Shown piece by piece: positions 56,001 through 64,000 of a stretch of DNA of 64,000 nucleotides. A program made the translations under genes and the position numbers. Source of the stretch: Burkholderia contaminans (GTDB lineage: Bacteria > Pseudomonadota > Gammaproteobacteria > Burkholderiales > Burkholderiaceae); assembly GCF_029633825.1 (NCBI RefSeq), contig NZ_CP090640.1, forward strand, positions 2,790,001 to 2,854,000, given 5' to 3'. The notes beneath the pieces are model-generated. The model saw only the letters and a list, made by a program, of their open reading frames with translations, did not search any database and was not told the DNA's origin. Numbering within the stretch: the first letter of the stretch is position 1; each line of letters begins with the position of its first letter.

Positions 56001-57164
56001 ATGACCCTCATGACCGAATCGACTTCCGCGGCCGTTTCCGCCGAATCCACTCAGCCCGACGTGCGCGCGACTGTCGCGAACCGCATCGGCTTTCTCGAAC
56101 TGAACCGGCCGAAGGCGCTGAACGCGCTGTCGGTCGGCATGATCCGGCTGATGCAGCAGGCGCTCGACGCGTGGCGCGACGATCCCGAAGTCGTCGCGAT
56201 CGTCGTGCACAGCCCGCATCCGCGCGCATTCTGCGCGGGCGGCGATGTGCGTTTCTTCCACGAAGCGTGGCAGCGCGGCGACCGCGATGCGGTCGACACG
56301 TTCTTCGTCGAGGAATACACGCTCAACCACACGATCTTCACGTATCCGAAGCCCTATATCGCGCTGATGCACGGTGTCGTGATGGGGGGCGGCATGGGAA
56401 TTTCGCAGGCGGCGCGGCATACGGGCGGCCTGCGTGTCGTGACCGACTCGACGAAGATGGCGATGCCGGAAACGCGTATCGGCCTGTTCCCGGACGTCGG
56501 GATGAGCTGGTTCCTCGCGCGCACGCCCGGCGCGATCGGTCGCTATCTCGCCGTGACCGGCGCGACGCTCGACGCGGCCGGCGCGCTGTACGCGCAGCTC
56601 GCCGACGTCTATCTGCCCGATGCCGAGCTGCCGGCGCTGCTCGACACGCTGCGTACCGCGCACATCGACAGCGGCGAGCATGCGGTCGCGTGCGTGGCCG
56701 ATGCGGCGGCCGCACACAAGGTCGTGCCGACGCCTGACACGTCGGCGCTAGCCGACGCGCGTGCAGGGATCGACCGGCATTTCGCACACCCGGACATCGG
56801 CGCGATCCTCGCGTCGCTCGACGCCGAGCCGGATTGCGCGGCCGTCGACGGATGGGTCGAGAAGGCGACCCATGCGATGCGTGAACAACTGTCGCCGCTG
56901 TCGATGGCCGTATCGCTGGAAGTCGTCGAACGTGCACGTGGCGCAACGATGGCCGATTGCCTGCGGCGCGATCTCGATCTCACGCGCTCGACGTTCGCGC
57001 GCGGCGACGTGATCGAAGGCGTGCGCGCGCTGATCGTCGACAAGGACCACCAGCCGGCCTGGCGCTTCAAGTCGTCCGCCGATATCGACCGCGCGGACGT
57101 GCTCGCGATGTTCGACAGCCCGTGGACGCCGGACACGCATCCGCTGCGGAAACTGCAGGACTGA
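56001..57164 (+). CDS. 3-hydroxyisobutyryl-CoA hydrolase-like crotonase
   Basis: 387 aa, HIBCH-type member of the crotonase family. N-terminal core: RIGFLELNRPKALNALSVGM, oxyanion hole FCAGGDVRFFHEAW and VVMGGGMGISQAARH, then PETRIGLFPDVGMSWFLART with Glu and Asp. The C-terminal HIBCH extension (about 250-387) carries LEVVERARGATMADCLRRDL. It hydrolyses hydroxyacyl-CoA, classically in valine breakdown. An ATG three codons downstream is equally possible. It ends before a strong bidirectional terminator. Confidence 0.92.
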   Translation: MTLMTESTSAAVSAESTQPDVRATVANRIGFLELNRPKALNALSVGMIRLMQQALDAWRDDPEVVAIVVHSPHPRAFCAGGDVRFFHEAWQRGDRDAVDTFFVEEYTLNHTIFTYPKPYIALMHGVVMGGGMGISQAARHTGGLRVVTDSTKMAMPETRIGLFPDVGMSWFLARTPGAIGRYLAVTGATLDAAGALYAQLADVYLPDAELPALLDTLRTAHIDSGEHAVACVADAAAAHKVVPTPDTSALADARAGIDRHFAHPDIGAILASLDAEPDCAAVDGWVEKATHAMREQLSPLSMAVSLEVVERARGATMADCLRRDLDLTRSTFARGDVIEGVRALIVDKDHQPAWRFKSSADIDRADVLAMFDSPWTPDTHPLRKLQD

Positions 57165-57200
57165 CGTCAGTCGGACTGACCGAAGCGCGCGCTGGAAACG

Positions 57201-57233
57201 AAAAGGCCGCCTGCATGTGCAGGCGGCCTTTTT
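57201..57233. terminator. Bidirectional terminator
   Basis: AAAAGGCCGCCTGC-atgt-GCAGGCGGCCTTTTT, between convergent genes. Confidence 0.92.
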
Positions 57234-57283
57234 CATGGGTGTCGACCGGTTCGTGGTCGAAGGGCGTAGCGCTTGTCTACGCG

Positions 57284-57712
57284 TTATTCGTCGCCTGCGT
57301 TGTCCGACATGAACGCGCGCATGAACACGAGTGCGCCGAAGCCCCATACCGCGTTTGCCGCGAAGCCGGCCGCGAGCACGGGCATCATGTTGCCCGTCGG
57401 CCAGATGCCGCGCAGCGGATCGATCGCGAACACGCGGGCGGCCGTCAGCACGATGCCGCCAAATACCAGCGCGCCGATCCACGAGGCCTCGCGTTCCGGC
57501 GACACGCGCAGCAGCCACGCCATCGGGATCGCGCAGCACGCGCTGATCAGCGCATTCGCGACAAATTCAGGAATGCCGAGCGGCGCGAACGGCTGCGTGG
57601 AGAAGCCGGTTGCGGCGATCAGGTCGGCCGTATGAAGGAGTGCGAGCGTGGCTTCGCGGAAGAACAGGGCGGCCAGGAAGCCGGACAGGAATGGCAGGAT
57701 GACTTTCTGCAT
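57284..57712 (-). CDS. Hypothetical four-helix inner membrane protein
   Basis: About 142 aa from ATG 57712 (MQKVILPFL). Hydrophobic segments at about 5-22, 42-62, 75-93 and 108-130. An ATG four codons earlier is possible; neither has a strong ribosome-binding site. No family with a known function is recognised, though similar sequences are found in Burkholderia genomes by my recollection. It is convergent with the HIBCH-like gene. It may be a small transporter-like or regulator-associated protein. Confidence 0.72.
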   Translation of the reverse strand: MQKVILPFLSGFLAALFFREATLALLHTADLIAATGFSTQPFAPLGIPEFVANALISACCAIPMAWLLRVSPEREASWIGALVFGGIVLTAARVFAIDPLRGIWPTGNMMPVLAAGFAANAVWGFGALVFMRAFMSDNAGDE

Positions 57713-58053
57713 CGATGAGTGCACCGCAGGCGCGCACGGCCGGGGCCGCGCGCGCGGAGTTATTCGGATAGGTGCGCCATTATAGGGCCCGCCCGCCGCG
57801 ATATTCGCTCCAGCGTCGTGCTAATCACGAAAGCGGAAAACCTAAGCTAAAAAAAATCGTTCCAAAGCCCTGCACCGATCCCTAGACTGATTTCCCAGAA
57901 ACAGCCGTGCAATCGCGTCCTCGCCCGCTGCACGGCCTGACCGGCGAACCATCCCGATTCGAACGCACACCATGCATGCGCCGCGCATCCGCGACGCGAG
58001 CAGGGCGATGTTTTTTCCAAATTCCGGCAAGGACAGTCAAGCAGGAGCAGCAG
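57713..58053. other. Leader region of the ssuDCB operon
   Basis: 341 bp without a gene. It has an AT-rich patch (AAAACCTAAGCTAAAAAAAATCG, here shortened) near 57837-57860 and then TAGACT (57891-57896), which could be -35/-10 material. CysB or Ssu-type activator sites may be here; none could be fixed by eye. Confidence 0.45.
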
Positions 58054-59211
58054 ATGAATGTGTTCTGGTTTATCCCCACGCATGGCGACAGCCGCTATCT
58101 CGGTACGGCCGAAGGTGCGCGCGCCGCGGATTACGACTACTTCAAGCAGGTCGCAGTGGCCGCCGACACGCTCGGCTACGAGGGCGTGCTGCTGCCGACC
58201 GGTCGTTCCTGCGAGGATGCGTGGGTCGTTGCGTCGAGCCTCATCTCGGCGACGCAGCGCCTGAAATTCCTGGTCGCGATCCGTCCCGGCATCGCATCGC
58301 CGGGGCTGTCGGCGCGGATGGCCGCGACGTTCGACCGCCTGTCGGGCGGCCGCCTGCTGATCAACGTCGTGACGGGCGGCGATGCCGCCGAGCTAGAAGG
58401 CGACGGCCTGTTCGCGGATCACGACACGCGTTATGAAATCACCGACGACTTCCTGAACATCTGGCGCGGGCTGCTGTCCGCGTCGCACGACAATGGCGGT
58501 TTCGACTACATCGGCAAGCATCTGCAGTCGAAGGGCGGCAAGGCACTGTATCCGCCCGTGCAGCGTCCGCATCCGCCGCTGTGGTTCGGCGGCTCGTCGC
58601 CGGCTGCGCACGAGATCGCGGCCGACCACATCGACACCTACCTGACCTGGGGCGAACCGCCCGAGGCCGTCGCGAAGAAGATCGCCGATATTCGCGCACG
58701 TGCCGAGGCGCGCGGCCGCAAGATCAAGTTCGGCATTCGTCTGCACGTGATCGTGCGCGAGACCGAGGACGAAGCATGGCGCGACGCCGAGCGCCTGATC
58801 AGCCGCCTCGACGACGAAACCATCGCACGCGCGCAGAAGGCGTTCGCGAACATGGATTCCGAGGGCCAGCGCCGGATGGCCGCGCTGCACGGCGGCAAGC
58901 GAGGGGGCCGCGAGGCGCTCGAGGTGTACCCGAACCTCTGGGCCGGCGTCGGCCTCGTGCGCGGCGGCGCGGGCACCGCACTCGTCGGCAATCCGGAGCA
59001 GGTCGCCGAGCGCATGCGCGAATACGCCGATCTCGGCATCGAGACCTTCATCCTGTCCGGCTATCCGCACCTGGAGGAGTCGTATCGTTTCGCGGAACTC
59101 GTATTCCCGCTGATCAAGGGCACCGGCGCGACGAAGGCCACCGGCCCGCTGTCGGGCCCGTTCGGCGAGATCGTCGGCAACAGCTATCTGCCGAAAGCGG
59201 CCCAGAGCTGA
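58054..59211 (+). CDS. ssuD: FMNH2-dependent alkanesulfonate monooxygenase
   Basis: 385 aa, bacterial luciferase-like TIM barrel. It releases sulfite from alkanesulfonates. [20 protein letters not shown] at the start, [40 protein letters not shown], and [20 protein letters not shown] are all SsuD features; Cys at RSCED corresponds to Cys54 of the E. coli enzyme. ATG 58054 is chosen because it starts the conserved protein and has GGAGCAGCAG upstream; the longer frame is rejected. It heads an operon with ssuC and ssuB. No ssuA or ssuE gene is adjacent. Confidence 0.95.
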   Translation: MNVFWFIPTHGDSRYLGTAEGARAADYDYFKQVAVAADTLGYEGVLLPTGRSCEDAWVVASSLISATQRLKFLVAIRPGIASPGLSARMAATFDRLSGGRLLINVVTGGDAAELEGDGLFADHDTRYEITDDFLNIWRGLLSASHDNGGFDYIGKHLQSKGGKALYPPVQRPHPPLWFGGSSPAAHEIAADHIDTYLTWGEPPEAVAKKIADIRARAEARGRKIKFGIRLHVIVRETEDEAWRDAERLISRLDDETIARAQKAFANMDSEGQRRMAALHGGKRGGREALEVYPNLWAGVGLVRGGAGTALVGNPEQVAERMREYADLGIETFILSGYPHLEESYRFAELVFPLIKGTGATKATGPLSGPFGEIVGNSYLPKAAQS

Positions 59212-59228
59212 GCGACAGGAGGCCTGCG

Positions 59229-60041
59229 ATGACAACGAAAACGTCCACCACGGGCGCTGCCCTGGCCGCCCGCGCATGGCGCGGCGTCGCGCCATGGCTC
59301 GTGCCGCTCGCGCTGCTGGCGGCATGGGAAGTCGGCGCGCGGATCGGCTGGCTGTCGACCCGCGTGCTGCCCGAGCCCGTGGCGGTCGTGCGCGCGGCCT
59401 GGTCGCTCGTGACGTCGGGTGAAATGTGGGCGAACGTGAAGGTCAGCACCTGGCGCGCGCTGTTCGGTTTCGCGATCGGTGGCGGCGTCGGCCTAGCGCT
59501 GGGGCTCGCGACCGGCTTGTCGAAGGCGGCCGAGGTCGCGCTCGATTCGACGATCCAGATGATCCGCAACATCCCGGCGCTCGCGATGATTCCGCTCGTG
59601 ATCCTGTGGTTCGGCATCGACGAGAAGGCGAAGCTGTTCCTCGTTGCGCTCGGGGTGTTCTTCCCGGTCTACATCAACACGTATCACGGGATCCGCTCGG
59701 TCGACGCGAACCTGATCGAGATGGCGAAGAGCTACGGCGTACGCGGCTTCGCGCTGTACCGCGACGTGATCCTGCCCGGTGCGTTGCCGTCGATTCTCGT
59801 CGGTGTGCGCTTTGCGCTCGGGCTGATGTGGGTGATGCTGATCGTCGCGGAAACGATCTCCGCGCAGTCGGGTATCGGTTACATGACGATGAACGCGCGT
59901 GAATTCCTGCAGACCGACGTGGTGGTGGTCGGCATCCTGCTGTACGCGGTGCTCGGCAAGCTGGCCGACGTGCTGGCGAAATGGCTCGAACGCGTGACGC
60001 TGCGCTGGCACCCCGCTTATCAATCAGGAGCAAAGGCATGA
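59229..60041 (+). CDS. ssuC: Alkanesulfonate ABC transporter permease
   Basis: 270 aa, about six membrane helices. ATG 59229 with CAGGAGGCC upstream; the longer open frame is a shadow. The N-terminus is [20 protein letters not shown]. The EAA motif is [20 protein letters not shown], with [20 protein letters not shown] following. The stop overlaps the ssuB ATG (ATGA). Together with SsuB it imports alkanesulfonates; the matching periplasmic binding protein gene is missing from this operon. Confidence 0.94.
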   Translation: MTTKTSTTGAALAARAWRGVAPWLVPLALLAAWEVGARIGWLSTRVLPEPVAVVRAAWSLVTSGEMWANVKVSTWRALFGFAIGGGVGLALGLATGLSKAAEVALDSTIQMIRNIPALAMIPLVILWFGIDEKAKLFLVALGVFFPVYINTYHGIRSVDANLIEMAKSYGVRGFALYRDVILPGALPSILVGVRFALGLMWVMLIVAETISAQSGIGYMTMNAREFLQTDVVVVGILLYAVLGKLADVLAKWLERVTLRWHPAYQSGAKA

Positions 60042-60997
60042 ATGCGACGACTTCGGCGGCCGCCTACGGCCCGCTCGCCGGCGCAGACCTCGAGGCCGAA
60101 CTGGCGCAGGCGCGTGTCGCGGACGGCGACGCGCGTGACGCAGCGGTTCTCGAACGTGACGGCAGCGCATCCATCGTTCCGCTCGCGCGGCGACGGCCAG
60201 GCAGCCCGGCTCCCGACGATGCCGTGACGCTGTCGGGCGTCAGCAAGCGCTTCGGGGCACGCACGGTGCTCGACAACGTCGAACTCGGCATCGCGCGCGG
60301 CAGTTTCGTCGCAATCGTCGGCCGCAGCGGCTGCGGGAAATCGACGCTGCTGCGTCTCGTTGCGGGACTCGAGCAGCCGAGCAGCGGCACGCTTCAGGCG
60401 CGCGGCGAGGGCGGCGGCGAACTCGATACGCGAATCATGTACCAGGATGCGCGCCTGCTGCCGTGGAAAACCGTGCTGCAGAACGTGATGCTGGGCCTCG
60501 GGCGCGGCGCGCGCGACCAGGCGCGCGCGGTTCTCGATGAAGTCGGCCTGCTGGAACGCGCGAACGACTGGCCCGCGCAACTGTCGGGCGGCCAGCGGCA
60601 GCGTGTCGCACTGGCCCGTGCGCTCGTGCACCGGCCCCAACTGCTGTTGCTCGACGAGCCGCTCGGCGCGCTCGACGCGCTGACCCGCATCGAGATGCAC
60701 GCGCTGATCGAGCGGTTGTGGCGCGAGCATCGATTCACCGCGCTCCTCGTCACGCACGACGTGCAGGAGGCCGTTGCGCTCGGCGATCGCATCCTGCTCA
60801 TCGAGCAGGGGCGGGTGGCGCTGGATCAGCCGGTGCCGCTCGACCGGCCGCGCGCCCGCGCGTCGGCCGCGTTTGCGGCGCTCGAGGATCGCGTGCTGAA
60901 ACGCGTACTCGCCGGCGGGCCCGGTGCGGCCGACCACGACGCACCGCATGAGGCAGACAACGTTCGACCGGTCGGGCAGATCCGCTGGGCCGTTTAA
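60038..60997 (+). CDS. ssuB: Alkanesulfonate ABC transporter ATP-binding protein
   Basis: 319 aa. After a 70-residue non-conserved N-terminal extension come Walker A ([15 protein letters not shown]), the Q-loop ([15 protein letters not shown]), signature [15 protein letters not shown] and Walker B ([16 protein letters not shown]). It energises sulfonate uptake with SsuC. The start at 60038 gives an ATGA overlap with ssuC. The extension is unusual in length compared with typical SsuB of about 255 aa, but matches Burkholderia forms as I recall them. Confidence 0.93.
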   Translation: MNATTSAAAYGPLAGADLEAELAQARVADGDARDAAVLERDGSASIVPLARRRPGSPAPDDAVTLSGVSKRFGARTVLDNVELGIARGSFVAIVGRSGCGKSTLLRLVAGLEQPSSGTLQARGEGGGELDTRIMYQDARLLPWKTVLQNVMLGLGRGARDQARAVLDEVGLLERANDWPAQLSGGQRQRVALARALVHRPQLLLLDEPLGALDALTRIEMHALIERLWREHRFTALLVTHDVQEAVALGDRILLIEQGRVALDQPVPLDRPRARASAAFAALEDRVLKRVLAGGPGAADHDAPHEADNVRPVGQIRWAV

Positions 60998-61054
60998 ATC
61001 CGGGCGGCAGCAGCCGCCCGTTCTGAGATCCTTTTCTTCGGAGCGATCAACCTG

Positions 61055-61270
61055 ATGAGCATCACCGCAATCAACGTACGTAACCAGTTCAAGGGCAAGG
61101 TCAAGGAGATCATTCGCGGATCGGTGGTCTCCGAGGTCGACGTCGAGACGCCGTTCGGCATCGTCACGTCGGTGATCACGACCCGTTCGGTTGACGAACT
61201 CGAACTGAAGGTGGGCGCGGAAGTCGTCGCGCTCGTGAAATCGACCGAAGTATCGATCGCGCGCCTCTGA
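61055..61270 (+). CDS. TOBE/Mop-type molybdopterin-binding protein
   Basis: 71 aa, a single Mop domain: ITAINVRNQFKGKVKEIIRG, then VETPFGIVTSVITTRSVDEL and VALVKSTEVSIARL. Free-standing Mop proteins bind molybdate or similar oxyanions in the cytoplasm. ATG 61055 with GGAG upstream at about 20 bases is weak, but the family match is end to end. It follows ssuB by 57 bp and is probably in the same transcript, which fits control or storage of oxyanions during sulfur starvation. Confidence 0.9.
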   Translation: MSITAINVRNQFKGKVKEIIRGSVVSEVDVETPFGIVTSVITTRSVDELELKVGAEVVALVKSTEVSIARL

Positions 61271-61412
61271 GCCCGCGTGTCCTGAACCGGCGCGGCGCCG
61301 CGGGCAACCTGCCCGTTGGCGCCGCCTGGCATTTGCGCAGCGCGTTTGCCTTGGTATTCGACGTCGGGACGAAGTGCTAGGATGGAGCGACACCGATGCC
61401 GGAGGGCAACGC

Positions 61413-61610
61413 ATGACCCCCATCCTTTCCCCCGAAGCCATCGAGGCGCTGAAATGGATCGACCAGTTCGGTGAAAGCCGGCCGGTTCCCGCTGCGTTCG
61501 ACGACGTCATCTACGCGTTGCTGAACGAGGGGCTGATCTACCAGGCGGCGGCAGACCGGGTCGACCTGACGGCCGATGGCAAATCCTTTTTGTCCGACGA
61601 ATACGATTGA
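61413..61610 (+). CDS. Hypothetical small protein (winged-helix-like)
   Basis: 65 aa, ATG 61413 with GGAGGG nine bases upstream. The sequence ILSPEAIEALKWIDQFGESR, then LLNEGLIYQAAADRVDLTAD and a closing KSFLSDEYD suggests a short helix-turn-wing, but no function is known. It ends before the next small gene, and both are on the plus strand. Likely genuine because of its ribosome-binding site and codon use. Confidence 0.75.
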   Translation: MTPILSPEAIEALKWIDQFGESRPVPAAFDDVIYALLNEGLIYQAAADRVDLTADGKSFLSDEYD

Positions 61611-61665
61611 GCGCACGGCGCCGGCCGCGCGGGCGGCCAGGCGCCGCGTCGCCACGGAGCGTGCG

Positions 61666-61911
61666 ATGGAACCGAGAGGCAGCGACCTCGGCGATTTCAG
61701 CGAGCCGTACCGCGGCTTCGAAATCGAGGTGAAGACCGAGCAGGTCTGGGACGGCGAGCATGCGCATTACCGTGTGCTGCAGGGCGATGCGGTGCGGATC
61801 GACTGGCGGCTCGTCAAGGTCGACGGGATACTGCTGACCGAACGACGCGTGATCGAGCGCGTGCTCGACGAGGCGCGGCGGGCGGTCGATGCGGAGCTGG
61901 GCGAGGGGTAG
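61666..61911 (+). CDS. Hypothetical small protein
   Basis: 81 aa, ATG 61666 with GGAGCGTGCG upstream. It has a beta-rich core (YRGFEIEVKTEQVWDGEHAH, VRIDWRLVKVDGILLTERRV) and a C-terminal helix. I do not recognise the family. The longer frame that begins at 61576 overlaps the gene before it and is not preferred. It lies about 80 bp before dusA and may be in the same transcript. Confidence 0.72.
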   Translation: MEPRGSDLGDFSEPYRGFEIEVKTEQVWDGEHAHYRVLQGDAVRIDWRLVKVDGILLTERRVIERVLDEARRAVDAELGEG

Positions 61912-61993
61912 CCTGCATGGCGGGCAGGCGCGGCCCGTCTTGCGGTAAAATAACGGGTTGTTTCCGCGCCGTCTGGCCTGTTGCCCGAAATCC

Positions 61994-63028
61994 ATGTCCG
62001 TACCGTCCTCGCTTCCTCCCCGCCGCGTATCCGTCGCGCCCATGCTCGACTGGACCGACCGCCATTGCCGGTCGTTCCACCGTACGCTGACGCGCGACAC
62101 GTGGCTGTATACGGAGATGATCACGACGGGCGCGCTGCTGTTCGGCGATGCCCAGCGGCATCTCGCGTTCACGCCTAACGAATCGCCGGTCGCGCTGCAG
62201 TTGGGCGGCAGCGAGCGGGACGATCTCGCGCGCGCAGCGAAGCTCGGCGAGCAGTGGGGCTACGACGAGATCAACCTGAATTGCGGATGCCCGTCCGAGC
62301 GCGTGCAGCGCGGCGCGTTCGGCGCGTGCCTGATGAACGAGCCGCAGCTCGTCGCCGACTGCGTGAAGGCGATGCGCGATGCGGTGTCGGTGCCGGTCAC
62401 GGTCAAGCACCGGATCGGTGTCGACGCGGTCGAGGACTACGCGTTCGTGCGCGACTTCGTCGGCACGGTGGCCGAGGCGGGCTGCGAGACGTTCGTCGTG
62501 CATGCGCGCAATGCGATCCTGCAGGGGCTGTCACCGAAGGAGAATCGCGAGATCCCGCCGCTCAAGTACGACTATGCGTATCAGCTGAAGCGCGATTTTC
62601 CGTCGCTCGAGATCGTCATCAACGGCGGCATTACGACGCTCGACGAAGTGGCGCAGCATCTCGAGCATGTCGATGGCGTGATGCTCGGCCGTGAGGCGTA
62701 TCACAACCCGTACGTGCTCGCGGAGGTGGATACGCGCTTCTACGGATCGACCGCAGCGGTGCCGACGCGCGAAGAGGCCGAGGCGAAGCTGATCGAATAC
62801 TGCGCGGCCGAACTGAAGCGCGGGACCTACCTCGGCGCGATCGTGCGACACGCGCTCGGGCTGTATCGCGGCATGCCCGGTGCACGCGGCTGGCGTCGTG
62901 TGCTGTCCGACAACAAGAAGCTCGCGCGTGCTGATCTGGCCGTGTTCGACGAGGCGCGCGCGCATCTGAACGAGGCCGAAGAAGTTTTTGAAAAAAAAGC
63001 TTTGCAAGATTCAAAAGTGTTCGTATAA
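61994..63028 (+). CDS. dusA: tRNA-dihydrouridine(20/20a) synthase DusA
   Basis: 344 aa. Reduces U20/U20a of tRNA to dihydrouridine with FMN. Motifs: RRVSVAPMLDWTDRHCRSFH, the catalytic Cys in EINLNCGCPSERVQRGAFGA, VKHRIGVDAVEDYAFV, and IVINGGITTLDEVAQHLEHV. ATG 61994 begins MSVPSSLPPRRVS; an upstream in-frame initiator is possible but extends beyond the conserved region. It is upstream of tRNA-His. dusA 5' ends are known integration sites for some mobile elements; none is seen in this gene. Confidence 0.95.
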   Translation: MSVPSSLPPRRVSVAPMLDWTDRHCRSFHRTLTRDTWLYTEMITTGALLFGDAQRHLAFTPNESPVALQLGGSERDDLARAAKLGEQWGYDEINLNCGCPSERVQRGAFGACLMNEPQLVADCVKAMRDAVSVPVTVKHRIGVDAVEDYAFVRDFVGTVAEAGCETFVVHARNAILQGLSPKENREIPPLKYDYAYQLKRDFPSLEIVINGGITTLDEVAQHLEHVDGVMLGREAYHNPYVLAEVDTRFYGSTAAVPTREEAEAKLIEYCAAELKRGTYLGAIVRHALGLYRGMPGARGWRRVLSDNKKLARADLAVFDEARAHLNEAEEVFEKKALQDSKVFV

Positions 63029-63084
63029 TCTTGTTCTTCGCTGCTGAAACACAAACGCAGCGAAGAACAAAAAGCAGTAACAGT

Positions 63085-63161
63085 GGTGGCTGTAGCTCAG
63101 TTGGTAGAGTCCAGGATTGTGATTCCTGTCGTCGTGGGTTCGAGTCCCATCAGCCACCCCA
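63085..63161 (+). tRNA. tRNA-His(GTG)
   Basis: 77 nt with extra 5' G (G-1) paired with C73, as required for tRNA-His. The acceptor is GTGGCTG/CAGCCAC. Anticodon loop ATTGTGATT gives GTG. CCA is encoded at 63159-63161. It lies 56 bp after dusA. Confidence 0.95.
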
Positions 63162-63188
63162 AAGAATTCCAAGCGGTATCAAGTTGTT

Positions 63189-63229
63189 AAAAACGGCACT
63201 GTCCCAAAAGACAGTGCCGTTTTTGTTTT
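63189..63229 (+). terminator. tRNA-His terminator
   Basis: AAAAACGGCACTGTC-ccaaaa-GACAGTGCCGTTTTTGTTTT, a perfect 15-bp stem. Confidence 0.93.
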
Positions 63230-63432
63230 GGAATTCCATAATCGGGAATTACAGGCCTCGTCGCTTTACGATCTTCATTCGATCGTTGTGCCGTCCGCGT
63301 AACCGACCAACAACACGACACTCTGGTCTTTGTTCCGTGATCGTGAGCTTGGTCGAATCGAGAAACGCCTGGACGAACAGAAACGACGACGACCTCGGCA
63401 ACGAACAATGCCGCTATACGCACAACCCGCGC

Positions 63433-63951
63433 TTAACGATCGACCACATTGCTCGCAATCCCCGCCTGAACCGTTCGGGTGTTTCGAAAAACCACCCACG
63501 ACCACAAAGCGCCACCCGCCACCTTTGCGACGAACTGCAATGCGGCGATCGTCGGAAACACTGCCCCAAACGCAATAAGCGGAAAGACGATGGAGTCGAC
63601 AGCCGCGCCCGCGACGTTCGCACCGTTGGCGCGCGCCAGTATCGGAAAGCGACGTGCGAGTTGAAATACGATTGCACTTGCCATGGCTGCCGAACCGAAC
63701 GCAACGAGAGACGCGAGGGCGATTTCCTTGGCAGCGGGATTGAGCGCGTAACTGACTACGCCCGCGGCCGCGATCAACGCAAGCATCCTCGACCAAAGCG
63801 CGCGGCCGCGCCAGTCCAGGTGGAGCCGGTCTCGAATCGCGAGATCGAGTCCGATCAGAAAGAACGCGATGATCGGTGTAGCAGCCGGTCCGAAATGAGC
63901 GACCATCAGGTTCGCGACAGCGACTGCTGCGATATAGATCAAGACGTACAT
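63433..63951 (-). CDS. VUT-family membrane protein (YhhQ/queuosine-precursor-transporter-like)
   Basis: 172 aa with about five hydrophobic segments: MYVLIYIAAVAVANLMVAHF, TPIIAFFLIGLDLAI, SRMLALIAAAGVVSYAL, ALASLVAFGSAAMASAIVFQ and AAVDSIVFPLIAFGAVFPTI. It matches the VUT family, related to YhhQ transporters of 7-deazaguanine precursors. A short form like this is often carried by phages. Its position beside tRNA-His, with a gap between, could mean the start of an island, but the window ends. ATG 63951 is the only good start. Confidence 0.85.
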   Translation of the reverse strand: MYVLIYIAAVAVANLMVAHFGPAATPIIAFFLIGLDLAIRDRLHLDWRGRALWSRMLALIAAAGVVSYALNPAAKEIALASLVAFGSAAMASAIVFQLARRFPILARANGANVAGAAVDSIVFPLIAFGAVFPTIAALQFVAKVAGGALWSWVVFRNTRTVQAGIASNVVDR

Positions 63952-64000
63952 GATTCCCCTGCAATGAAGAGTGCGCGCTGCGTCGATTCGGAGCCGAAGT
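63952..64000. other. Window end, upstream of VUT gene
   Basis: 49 bp. Holds the likely ribosome-binding site of the VUT gene (AGGGGAATC on the minus strand). Nothing else can be seen. Confidence 0.5.

Noticed and set aside
63187..63423. 78-aa minus-strand frame after the VUT gene
   Set aside because: GTG start without a ribosome-binding site, and it ends inside the tRNA-His terminator hairpin.

Overview
The window looks like chromosome 1 of a Burkholderia, most likely of the cepacia complex, carrying a large foreign block on its left two thirds. The right part (about 42-64 kb) is high-GC betaproteobacterial housekeeping DNA: rnr-rlmB, an amidase, rpiA, pyrD, the N-degron enzymes bpt and aat, initiator tRNA-Met, an alkanesulfonate operon (ssuD-ssuC-ssuB), dusA and tRNA-His. 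The species call rests on recognised protein sequences and gene order, not on a database search.

Region 1 (1-28.4 kb) is the right-hand part of an integrative and conjugative element (ICE) with a Tn4371-like maintenance and mobilisation backbone. From the left edge: acyl-CoA degradation cargo (thiolase, enoyl-CoA hydratase, SDR dehydrogenase, and a PaaG-like gene broken by a 7-bp tandem duplication). Next comes a minus-strand operon parA, ribbon-helix-helix protein, DUF2840, traF peptidase, an overlooked 147-aa membrane protein, and traI relaxase. Every junction in it is an ATGA overlap. Upstream lie repA with three 17-bp iterons, an AlpA-like HTH gene and a DUF2285 gene. Then come small ICE genes (two DUF2958 paralogues, an XRE regulator with a perfect 24-bp palindromic operator, DUF736, GNAT, a very long ParB, DUF932), separated by a dispersed non-coding repeat.

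Region 2 (19.3-25.7 kb) is the most notable cargo. An E2-E1-JAB fusion protein (ubiquitin-like conjugation) lies between two ComEC-type metallo-beta-lactamase-fold proteins. A divergent pair encodes a WYL regulator and a four-helix membrane protein. This looks like a defence-type conjugation cassette, with no visible ubiquitin-like substrate. The ICE ends with a YhcG-family nuclease translationally coupled to a tyrosine integrase, beside a tRNA-Leu(CAG) gene.

Region 3 (28.4-40.5 kb) is a 2-aminophenol meta-cleavage cluster (amnB-A-C-D-F-E-H-G, with a RidA paralogue and a divergent MarR regulator). A 2,718-bp IS21-family element with an 8-bp target duplication splits amnD, the 2-aminomuconate deaminase gene. 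The element's own istA is frameshifted. The island lies between two full tRNA-Leu copies. A third copy sits at 42.1 kb beside rnr, with a sulfonate-binding protein gene and a truncated marR between copies two and three. Flank comparison shows copy one is a chimera of the other two, which points to repeated island accretion at this tRNA.
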